Positions 1 to 10,800 of a stretch of 64,000 nucleotides of DNA are shown piece by piece; position 1 is the first letter of the stretch; every line of letters starts with the position of its first letter. Under the pieces are notes generated by a model, which saw nothing but the letters and a program-made list of their open reading frames with translations, made no database searches and was not told the origin of the DNA. This DNA is from Ichthyophthirius multifiliis. Taxonomy: Eukaryota; Ciliophora; Oligohymenophorea; Hymenostomatida. A program made the position numbers and the translations under genes. The stretch covers positions 203,198 to 267,197 of the forward strand of contig NW_004085885.1 of the NCBI RefSeq assembly GCF_000220395.1. The letters run 5' to 3'.

Positions 1-364
1 TTATTAACTATTAATATTAATACTAAAAATTTTTTTAAATTATTTCATTCTAATATATAATACAAACTTTTTTATTATTTAATATTTATATTTTTTTTTT
101 TTAATAAAAAAATATTTTTAACGATATAAAGTTGTATCTTTTTTACTTTTTTATCAAATTTTTATCAATTTTTTTTTATATAAATAAAATTTTATTTATA
201 AAAAAATTAAATAAAAAATTATTTTAAAATATACATATAGAATTATTTAAAAAAAAAAAATTAATATAGAATAATTCATTTATAAAAATTAATTATATAA
301 AATATTAAAAGTATATTTTAAATAATAAAAACTAAAATTTTTTTATTAATTTTTATATAAATAA

Positions 365-788
365 ATGGATAAATTATAATTACCTCATGCTAAGTTATTT
401 TATTATAGTGCAGAATTATATAAAAATGGTACAATATCAGAAAATGAGAAACTAAAGTTAAAAGGTATTAAAAAAAAACAGTAAAATATTTTTTATTTAA
501 AAAATAATAAGAAATGGTAATAAATGATGAACCTGAAATATTTGAAATATTAGAAAGTTATTAAAGTAATGGAAACGAGTCTTATTTTACAAACGGATTA
601 TTATGCTTATTGAGACCGAATTAAAAGCATCTTTATTAAACTTAAAATACTTAAAGTAAAAATAAATAAAATTAAAAAATATTAAAAAAAAGATGATATA
701 AAAAAAAAATAACTTTAATAATAATAAGAATAATAAGTATAAACATAATAATAAATTTAATAATAGTAACAAGTTGAATAATAATAAG

Positions 789-844
<56 letters not shown>

Positions 845-1185
845 GTTACATAACAATAGTAATAATTACATAATTAATAATAGGCTTCAACTAATGTTTA
901 ATAATAACTTAGCGAAAACAAATAATCTAATTAGGAAATAATATATAACAATAATATATTAGATGATAAATAATCTTATGAAATTAGAAGAAATTTCATT
1001 AATAATAATCCAAGTGTTCCCGAAGAAGTACTTTTTTTATTTGTATAAATTTTTATTTAATTTACAAAAAATAGATTTCCTCTCCATTAGGTCTTAAATT
1101 ATATAAAAGAAAAAGAAATTTAAAAAAAGCAGATCCTTCAATTAAAGATTATTTAAAACCATACAGCGCTGCATCATAATCCTGA
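365..1185 (+). CDS. Hypothetical poly-Q protein
   Basis: Not recognised as a known family. Starting at ATG 365, the frame reads through TAA and TAG as Gln and stops at TGA 1183-1185. Three A/T introns with GT...AG ends restore the frame: about 453-500, about 657-693, and about 1028-1074. The middle is a long glutamine tract made almost only of TAA codons (about 715-860), broken by a few V, E, T and L residues. The C-terminal exon is basic (a K/R-rich stretch around 1100-1135) and ends in a short Ser/Ala tail. The N-terminal 35 residues are charged and soluble-looking. No signal peptide or membrane segment is visible. It converges with the next gene on the minus strand, with about 250 bp between the two stops. 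The frame is supported because intron removal joins three otherwise separate frames. Confidence 0.6.
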
Positions 1186-1432
1186 AATTGAGGATTGAAT
1201 ATTTTTAATATAATCAAAAATAAAAATTTATTACGTAAATAAACAAACAAAATTAAAATAAATATTAAATAAAAATGTAAAACTTAAAAATTTAAATGTA
1301 ATATTTTTTTATTTTTATTTTTTTTAGTAAAAGTAAAAAAATTATATTTGATTTAAATTTTATATTTTATTAGAATAATATTAAATAAATATAAAATAAA
1401 AAATAAATAAATATATATTTATATAAATAAAA

Positions 1433-3512
1433 TCAATCTTATCCAAAAATGAAAACAAAATGATCTATTAAAGTTTTTGCTGTAGCAACATAACCCGAAA
1501 AGGGAATAATTTTTATTAAAGCTCTATAATTTGGATAAACAATAAACTTTAACATATATTCTATTTTCTAAATATCTAATTCAACGGTTCCTCTAAGTTT
1601 ATAATTTACAAATTATTTAGTATTTCTTTATTAAGAAAACTCTTCTAAAGTTATGTTTTCTTTAAATTAAGGCAAATATTTCTTGAAATAATTAGGGCTT
1701 CTAATAACTTTATTATTCAAAATAAATATTTCGCTTTTTATTATTTCATCCCTTTTTAATTACCATTTTACTTTAAATAATTAAGAATTATCAGAAAAAT
1801 CTTTAAAGTTTATATATTTAGGTAATAAATTTGGTAAAAACAAATTGAAATAAAATTCTCTTTAGTTAATAGTGCCACTTACAACTGCGTTTATTAGTCC
1901 ATAAGGTTATCTTGAATAATTTAAAATCCCTTCTACTTTAATTTGTTTTTTTATTCCTATTTAATCTGGAAATAAATCATTTTTTAGATATAAATTAGAA
2001 TCTATATTTTATTTAAAAAACAAATAAGAAAAAATTTAATTAATTTATTTATTATAAAAATAAATACTTTGATCTCCTTCAAATTTCAATTTAAAGTTTT
2101 CAACTGTAAAGCCAGACTTTTTTTAAAAAAATAAGATAAACAAGACATTAATTTATAAAAATAAATGATTTACTTTATTTCCTAAATATAAATTACACTT
2201 AATAACATACCTCTAAGTATTAATATCAAGTATTTTTTCCGAAATAGTCCCGACTTAAAAATCATGAGAATAAATAAGAATACTTTTTTTTTTTAAATTC
2301 GCTACTTTAAATCTTCTAATAATTTAAGGAGTTATTTTATAATTATTAAAAACTTTAAAACTATTCTTTTAAACCATATAAAGAGTACCTCTATGTTCTT
2401 TTTAATTTATTTGCATATTTTTCATAGGAAAATCGAAAACAGAAATGTCACTTTTACCTTTAATTTATTTTTTATTTAAATTTTTTTTTTTTTAAAAAAA
2501 AAAAATATTACTTAAATCAGAAAAATCAACATAATTATCTTAAAAAAATCCAGATCTATTAATATATTTTTAACTAGATTGAGTTTTTAATGTGTTTTTA
2601 TTTGCAATTTTAATTTAATATGAGGTAGATTATAACTAATTATCATAATCATTTTTAGGTTAATTATTATTATTTTTAAGCTAATTATTATTATTTGTTG
2701 TTTAATTATAATTATTAATATCATTTTTAAATTGATTACTATCGTTTTAGTTTTTGTTAATATTTGCAAATGTCGGAAATTCAATATTTTTTTATTCTAA
2801 AGACTGTTGTTTTTTAATTTGGGTTTATTATTATTATAATTATTATTATTACATTAATTATTATAATTATTTTTATTTTTCGTAATCTATTTGTTATTAG
2901 TATTCTTCTTCTTCTTTTCTTTTTCTTTCTTATTCTTCTTTTTTTATTCTTATTTATTCTTCTTTTTTACTTCTTTCGTATTCTTCTTTTATTTTAATCT
3001 CTTATTCTCTCTCATATTCTTGATTTTAAAATGTATCTACTTAAGCTCCTTAAGATTCGAATTAATCTAAGTTATTTCCCAAATCATCCTAAACTTGATT
3101 TTGTAAAATTTTTTAAGTTTATAAAAATTATGATTATTATTCTTATTATTAAGATGCCGTTAATTTTTTTACAGGCATTTTTTTCGTTTCTTAAAAGTTT
3201 TAAGGAACAAACATTGGAAATGCTATTTTTGCTTCTTCTAAAGTTAGCTTTCTGAATTTTTCATAATCTATTTATTACTTTTTTAACATTAAATGATAGT
3301 CTAAATAATTATTATAGTATTCAGATATCGCAAATATTTATTATTAATCATCTAGTTTATCTAATTCATCTAAATCAATATTTTGAATTTAATTTTATAT
3401 ATTTTAAATATCTGGTAAATTTGCATCTAGGGCTAAATATTTATAATATATAAAAAAATATAAATAAATATATTTGTAAATGCATATATATAAAAAATTA
3501 AAATTAAATATA

Positions 3513-3553
<41 letters not shown>

Positions 3554-3676
3554 GTATTTATTATATTAATTATTTAATTATTATATTTTTTTATTAATTT
3601 AAAGTCTTTATTATAATACAAATTTTTTTTTTTGTATTAAGATTTTTAGAAAAAATACGAAAATAATTTAAGTATT

Positions 3677-3721
<45 letters not shown>

Positions 3722-4668
3722 CCTTCATAAAGAAAATCTAAGGCTTGTTCTTCAGTTTCACATTAATCTACAAATTCTAATATTCCTATCATTTAATTTT
3801 ATGCTTTTAACATTAAATCAGCTATATTAATAAAACAAAAATATAATAATTTTTTTTTTATAAAAACGTATGCTTGAATTGATTGGTTTAGGTTTACTAG
3901 CAATTTATTTCGATTCTTGTACAGGCGCAGCAGCTTTTTTTTCTTCGAAAAATAAATAACTATCAGGAAATTAAATATTTTATTTTTTTAAGTTCTCTTG
4001 AATTTATATAAATTATAATTTTTTTCCATTTTTATCATTTTCCCAAGTTTTTGCCCATTTCATAATACATTCCATACATAATCTAATAATTTAAATACCA
4101 GTATATTCATCTAATAATAATAAAAAATTTATTTTTATTTTTATATATATATTTATATTAATAAAAAAAAATATAAATAAGAAATTTTATTTTATTTATA
4201 TTTTTTTTTACTTTCTTTATACATTGTTTATCCTCTTGTTTCTTTTTTATTTCCTTTATCAAATTCACATATTTCTTATATTTTTTTTAAAACAGAATGC
4301 TTTAATAAACTAACTACAAAATCAGTATTCGATTTTTAATCTTGGGGAGTTACACAATCTTTTAATAGCTATTTTTTGTTATAAATAAATGTTAAATTAT
4401 TTATTATTATAATAAATCTATATTTTTACTAGCATAGCATAAAATTTGTTTATACCCTTATGTTTCTTACTACCTAAGACATCATTTATTTTATCTAATA
4501 CTTTATTATATTATTGTCTATTTATTTTAATATATTTAAATTTATATTATTTAATAATTTATACTTATCTTTTTGCTTTAAAATAATATCCATTATTTCG
4601 TTTCTTTTCTAATAATAACTATTATCCGATTCTATTATTTTTTCAATTGTATTTGAAATATCAACCAT
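1433..4668 (-). CDS. VHS-like / adaptin-ear-like trafficking protein
   Basis: Probable clathrin-adaptor-type protein. Start is ATG at 4668 and stop TGA at 1433-1435, with about six introns; the largest is 3433-3722 and holds two (TA)n tracts. The N-terminal ~170 residues look like a VHS/ENTH superhelix: a helix with KFYAMLLLKDCV, a later helix with RLCMECIMKWAKTW, then a KKQNIQFPDS segment that resembles the last turn of VHS domains. Next come an acidic linker, a highly charged K/E/Q coiled coil (about 2900-3020) and an Asn/Gln-rich region. The last ~290 residues resemble an alpha-adaptin-type ear: a beta-sandwich-like part, then a platform-like part with FKVKWQLKRDE, a REFYFNLFLPN strand and a final two-strand/helix segment. 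VHS plus ear is the layout of GGA adaptors, but the family assignment rests on pattern only. The middle frame is continuous from the big intron to the ear, so I treat it as one gene. Confidence 0.55.
3517..3547. repeat. (TA)n tract in intron
   Basis: Near-perfect TA dinucleotide run inside the 290-nt intron (3433-3722) of the VHS/ear gene. Confidence 0.9.
3679..3718. repeat. (TA)n tract in intron
   Basis: About 20 TA units at the 5' end (minus-strand sense) of the same intron, starting a few bases after the donor site. Confidence 0.9.
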
Positions 4669-5413
4669 TTTTAAATAAAATATTTTCACAAAATTTAAGT
4701 TATTTATTTATTATATAATAAAAATTATAAATAAAAATAAAACTATAAATAAAATAATAATTATTTAATTTAAATTATAATTACATATATAATTAATTAT
4801 ATATTTAATTATCAATTTATATTTTTTTAAGTTAATTATATATTTTTTAAAAAAATTAATAATTTCAAACTTATTTTATTAAAAAATAAATATTTTTGTT
4901 GCGTTTTCTATAATTATTAGTTATATATTTTGCTAATAATTTTCTTTATTATATTTTTTTTTTTATTACAATTATAAAAAAATTAAGAAAACTAAAAATT
5001 AATATATATTTGTTTATTAAAATAAAAATTATTATATTTTTTTTATATCAAAAATTTTTTAACAATTTTTTTTTTTAAAATAAATAGTTACCTTTATATA
5101 TTTAAAACCAAATTAAAGGTTTTTTATTAGTCCTTAAAAAAAATATAATATATATATTTTTTTTTATATTGTTTCTACTATTATTATTAAAAATAAATAA
5201 TATTTTATGTCATTATATTTAAAAATAATTAAATAAGTATATATTTTTTTTTATATATTAATTTTCTAAAATAAATAAACTGAACATTTTTAAAAAATTA
5301 AATTTTATAAAATAAAAGGTACACATTCAGAAACATAACAAAAAAAAGAACACAGAACACAGTTTAATTACATATATAAAAATATTTTTTTTTTGTTTAA
5401 AAGTAAATTCATA
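4669..5413. other. Intergenic, no gene seen
   Basis: About 745 bp of A/T homopolymer and TA-like sequence between the start of the VHS/ear gene and the stop of histone H2B, both on the minus strand. It should hold the H2B 3' end and the promoter of the VHS/ear gene. No ORF with coding character was found on either strand. Confidence 0.6.
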
Positions 5414-5776
5414 TCAAGAAGAAGAGAATTTAGTAACGGCTTTAGTTCCTTCAGAGATAGCGTGTCTAGCTAACTCACCAGGTAATAAAAGTTTAACAGC
5501 AGTTTATACTTCACGGGAAGATAAGGTTCTTCTTTTGTTGAATCTAACTAATTTGGAACCTTCAAGGGCGATTCTTTCGAATGAATCATTAATGAAAGAG
5601 TTCATTATATTCATAGCTTTTTTTGAGATACCGACATCAGGGTGTACTTATTTTAATACTTTAAAGATATAAATGGCGAAAGTTTCAACTCTTTTTTTGT
5701 GTCTTTTAGTTTATCCTTTGTTAGCTTATTATTTTACTTTCTTTTCAGTTGCTGCAGGGGCTTTGTTTGGGGCCAT
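5414..5776 (-). CDS. H2B: Histone H2B
   Basis: Core nucleosome histone. It is an intronless 120-residue frame from ATG 5776 to TGA 5414-5416, the usual length for ciliate H2B. The basic N-terminal tail ([14 protein letters not shown]..., then KRHKKR) leads into the histone fold: [20 protein letters not shown], then [20 protein letters not shown], then [20 protein letters not shown] and [19 protein letters not shown]. The C-terminal helix and the AVTK lysine, the site equivalent to ubiquitinated K120/K123 in other eukaryotes, are present. Several glutamines are TAA codons, including two in the tail and one in LKQVHP, which directly proves the reassigned code. Base composition is richer in G+C than the flanks, as expected for a highly expressed gene. 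There is no second histone gene beside it. Confidence 0.97.
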
Positions 5777-6119
5777 TTTCTTTTTTATTTAATTTTTTTT
5801 AATTTTTTAATTTTAATATTAAATTCTAATTAATTATTTATTATCTTTTTTTTAAATTAAAAATTAATTAATATAAATATCTGTATCTTAAAATTCATTA
5901 AATATGATTGGAGAGTTTTTTTTTAAAAAATAATATATTTTTATAAAATGTTATTTTTTATTTTTATAATTTAAAATTATTGAGGGAAAAACATAATATT
6001 TAAAATTTATAAGATTTAATATTTTTCTTTTTTACAATCTATTAAGTTGTTTATTATTTTTGTTTAAGTTAAAAGAAATATAAAAAATAAAATTTAAAAT
6101 TAAAATATTAATATTTTTT
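5777..6119. other. H2B upstream region, no gene seen
   Basis: About 340 bp of A/T sequence upstream of histone H2B on the minus strand. It is presumed to contain the H2B promoter and the 3' end of the next minus-strand gene. I cannot pick out a TATA box or CCAAT box against this background. Confidence 0.5.
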
Positions 6120-7062
6120 TTTTAAGAGATGTTTTAAATATAAATTTCAATATAAATACATTTATTAATTATTATTTCATTATATATTGAATTATTTTAT
6201 TTTAGATATTCATTTTATTCAAGAAAGGTCATTTATTAATTTCTAATCTTCTTATAATCCCCAATTAATTTTATATTTAATTAAATTTATATAAGGAATA
6301 GAAGAAAGATAGTTTTTCTTTATTTTTATTTTTTTAAATAAATAATAAACCAATACTAAATTAATAAATTATAATTTTTTATTACATGAGCTAAATAATA
6401 TTTTGTTAATTTTTAGCAATATGGATGTTCTTCATTATATTAATTATATAATATAAACTTTCTTAATAAAATATTAAGATTTTTAACATTATTATCAGAT
6501 AAAACAGAATTATTAATTTAAAAAAAAAATCTGTTTAAGCTTTAGTCTATAACACTATATTTTTAAGTATAACTATCAATATAATACTATCTAAAATCTT
6601 TTAGAAATTAAAATAAGAATATAATAGATAAATAAAATATATATATATAAATTAAACCTTCTGCTGGTAAATCGGAATTAAATTTTATTGAAAAATTTAT
6701 AAAATGATTTGTTTTGCAATATAACATAAATATTTCTGATTCATTATTCGCTATTTTTGTTTCTTCACTAACCTTTCAAAAATATTTTTTTTTATTTCTT
6801 TATTTTTTTAAAATAATACCATTCTTTGCTTTAATAATTAAACATGTAAAATCATTATATTTGAATGAATTTCTGGATTTTCCAAAACAAAAGGAAATTA
6901 TTCTTATATATAATTTGTTTCATTTAAAAATTCAAATAATTCATAAGATAAATTGTAACTTGGTTCTCTTCATATTTTTTTTTATTTTTAAATATTCAAA
7001 TTATATTATATATTATGTATTATACGATAATGTATAATTGCCAAAAATTTTACTAAGAAAAC
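6120..7062 (-). CDS. Unrecognised spliced gene
   Basis: Coding sense is inferred from exons that join in frame. One exon (about 6966-6820) reads PSYNLSYELFEFLNETNYIQ and continues with VLENPEIHSNIM. A 47-nt intron (6773-6819) leads to an exon reading VSEETKIANNESEIFMLYCK, which ends in NSDLPAE. A 60-nt intron (6598-6657) leads to FRQYYIDSYTQKYSVID and, later, NEEHPYCQKLTKYYLAHVIK. All introns are GT...AG and A/T-only, and splicing removes every TGA. The 5' end is not resolved: a short exon around 7026-7055 may precede, and no start codon was placed with confidence. The 3' end may run to about 6120, or stop near 6370 if a further intron is used. I do not recognise the family. The frame is rich in aromatic and charged residues and has no obvious membrane segment. 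Confidence 0.45.
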
Positions 7063-7857
7063 CTTTTTTTTATTATGTATATACCTTTTTATTTTATTAT
7101 TTTTTTAAAAATATGAGTTTTTTTAATTTAAAAATAAACTTTTTTGGGTATTGGAATAAACTTTTATGTTTAATTTTAATTTGAAAAATTAAAAAGCAAT
7201 TTAGTATATTTCATTTTGTAAAGTTTTTTTTATTTATAAATATTAAACAAAAATACATATATGTTAAAAAATTATACTATTTATAAATGATTAAAATAAG
7301 TATTTTTAATTATTTATTTTTGTATATAATTAATTTTTATAATATATATTTATAAAATTAATATTTATTTAAATATTATAGTAAAATTATTATAAAATTT
7401 ATTGTCTTAAGTCATAAAAAAAAATGTATTCATAAGTTTAATTTCATATTTAAAAAAATTGGAAATTTGGAATCTTTTTAAATCAGAATTATTATAAAGT
7501 TTTTTGAAAATTAGTTTTTTTTACTGTTAAAATTTTTTAATCTATTTTTAATTAATTAATTTAAATATTATATAATATATATTCAAAAAAAAAAAAAACA
7601 AGAAATAAATATAATATTTAATGAAGTAAAGAGTTATAGTTTTTACTAATCTTAAAGTTAAAAAAACATATAAATACATTCATTTTAAAAAATATTAATT
7701 ATTTTTTTATTTTCTGATTTATATATTTCTCAAAAATATTAATTTTATACAAATAGAATAATAGATTTATTATTGAAGACAATCCAAACTAGCAACTTTA
7801 TTAAAAAATAAACATATAAAAAGACCATATATTATATTTAACAAGTAATAATAAAAT
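7063..7857. other. Divergent intergenic region
   Basis: About 800 bp between a minus-strand gene and the plus-strand gene that starts at 7858. It is mostly A/T homopolymer runs. It may contain unresolved 5' exons of the minus-strand gene and the promoters of both. No supported ORF, RNA gene or repeat longer than short homopolymers was found. Confidence 0.5.
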
Positions 7858-10800
7858 ATGTTTAAGTAATACCATAATTATTTATTAAAATTAATAGATT
7901 AAAATAAGGTTTAGAGGTTATAAATGTTTTAAAATAAAACCTATTTATCTTAAGATATATTTAATATAGTTCCTTAATAAATTTAATCTTTAGTAGATAT
8001 AGAGATAATTGATATTTAATCAAATAGTTACATTTAAATATGTTTATCAAGTAAAAATATTAATTTCACTCAAAAAAACATTAAAATAATTATAAATAAA
8101 ATTAAAAAAGAATATGGAAATTTATTTATATATGTTAACGGATTTGATAATTAAAATACAGGATCTATTAAATAAAACTATTTTAAAGAAACTAACGAAT
8201 TTGAAAAAAATAGTTATTTATAAAAGTAATAAAAATTAGAATTTTATTATTATTCATTATTTTAAACAAATTTAAAAGCATTAAACAGATTTCTTTGGGA
8301 AGTAAGAACATAGCGATAGCTTTAAATGGTTATAAATATAACATATAATTATTTTAGAAATATATTAAAAAATAATTTAAAAAAAAAGAAAATGGAAAAA
8401 TATATATTCTCGATTAAATTGATTAAATATAATAAGATAAAAATATTCCTTAAATACTTAATATCGAAGAACAGTTTACATAATGTTAAATTTTAGGAAA
8501 AGACAAAATAATAGCTTTAAGTTAAAATGGGGATTTATTTATTATAGGCTTAGATTAATAAAATATGGAAAAACCTCAAGTGAATAAAATAAATAAAAAT
8601 AGCGACATTCATTTTAGCGAATTTAGTATAAAAGAAAACTATGATTTTGGGTGTGTTTTAAACTAAAAAGGAGAATTATTTTTTTTTAATTTTGATTTTG
8701 AATGTTGCAAATATGAAGGAAAAAATGGCATTAAAAATATGTTTTTTTGTGAAGAAAAAATATATGGTTTACAGAAATATATGTTATTAGAATTTGAAAT
8801 TAATATTTTGAAAAAAAATGTATTTTTTGATTAAAATCGATTTTAAATTTTGAAAGAAAAATAATTAAATATATTAAATTATTCTCCGAAAATTTATTAG
8901 TTTTCAAGAAGTGTTGAAGAAATAAAATTTATTTCATCAAATAATTCTTTATATTTAGCAATATATTTATGTAAAAAATAAAAACATATTAATATTATTG
9001 AAATAAATAAAAATAGAATAAATAGAATCTAAAAATAATAATATTTTTATTGATGAATATAGCATATTGAGTTTTTTTAATAATAGAAAATTTAGCTAAA
9101 CTCCAAAATAAAATTCTTAAAATTAAATATTTAATTAAATTCTATAAAAGAAATAACCGATAAATGATTATAAATCTTGCTAATCATATAAAAATATGTA
9201 AATAAAAAAAAAATAGGTATTTTTTTGTTAAAAAAAAATATTAAAGATTTAATTAAGAATTAAATAGAATTTTTAAAGTAAGTAATAACTTAATAAATAA
9301 AAGCAAATTAAATGTAAGTTGTTAAATTTAAAATTAATAGAAATTCTTTTAAAGTAGCTTTAATAATGAAAATGAATAAATTATTTTAAAAAATAAATTA
9401 AAACATTTAAATTTATCAAACCCAATTAATAAAAAAAAAAAAGCCTTTTAAAAAATTAATATTGGGAAAATAAGTATACATTAAAATAATACATTATAAG
9501 CAACAGTAAAGTTGAATTAAAATATATCATAATAAAGCCAAAATATATAAATATAATTCGAGGATTTAAATCTTCCAAAAAAAGCGCCTTAGACGCAAAA
9601 AAAAAGCAAAAATATAGAATGTTTCCTTAAATTAATGTTACAAAATAATGAAAATTATACTTAATAAGACATTAAAAATCAAGAATAAAACTCAAAAAGT
9701 ACTCAAAACTTAATTTATTCTTGCTAAAAAACATTTAAATCATTTAACATTTTAAACAAAAATAACGAATATAAATAAACTAAAAGCAACAGTAATATTT
9801 TCAGTAAATAAAATTTCTTATTTGATAAAAGTGATGAAAATAGTTTTATATTAAAAAATAGTACAAATATAATAAGTTAATATTAATTTGATAATAATTA
9901 ATTAAAAAGCGAATATTTGAGATTCGAAAAAGAAATATTATTTAATAAAAAAACTGTTTTTTTACAATCAAAAAGTAATTAAATTATTGAATATAGAAAT
10001 AAAAAAAGTGAACAAAATTATTTAGATGAATTTATAAAAAAACATAATTTAAACTAAAATAATAAAGGTTAATTTAATTTTAACATAAATATTAATTCTT
10101 CTTCTAAAAACAATAATAGTTTTCTTTTTTCTTCATTTTAAAAAATTAATAATGAATTAAATTCTTCGTTTTTTAATAGAAACAATCATTTTTTTAATAA
10201 AAAAATATAAAAAAAAAATGAATTTTCAGATAATTAACTAAAAAGTAGAATTTCTCTTATTTTAAAATAATCTTTTTCTTAATAATATTCTAATAATTTT
10301 TTTGAACATATAAAAAAATAAAGTCATTCTTAACATGTCTTCGATTTTAAAACAAACGAAATTTCAATTCCTCTTAAAATTCATAAATCGTAAAAAAGCT
10401 AAACATTTCATTAAAGATAACACACAAATAAAAGCGATACTTTGAATGCTTCATAAAGCTTTATTTCTGAATAAAAAAGTTAAATTTGTATCACTGATAA
10501 AATTATTAGCGAAAAGAAAAATAGTATTGTTTAAAAAAATTCGATTTCTCCTATTAAGAATATTAGTAAAACATCTTCTAAACCTCCTTAAAGTCCTTTT
10601 AGAAATATAATAAATAATTACAGTTTTAATAAAAATGAAGATAATTGTAATTTTAGTAATTTTTCATCTGTTTTGAAAAAAGAAAGTAAAGAAAATTCTC
10701 ATTTTTTTGATAAAAATAATTAATTTATTAAAAATTATATTCATAATTTAGATTTTTAAAATGATAAAAATAGTTTATCTTAAAATAATTTATTTTAAAA

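Noticed and set aside
587-856. Standard-code minus-strand ORF rich in leucine
   Set aside because: It is the antisense of the TAA/AAT repeat in the poly-Q gene on the plus strand; the plus strand has introns that join in frame and a TGA stop.
6484-6520. LLSDKTE on the plus strand, resembling the P-type ATPase DKTGT motif
   Set aside because: The match is short, lacks GT, has no neighbouring ATPase motifs in the right order, and lies antisense to a better supported spliced gene.
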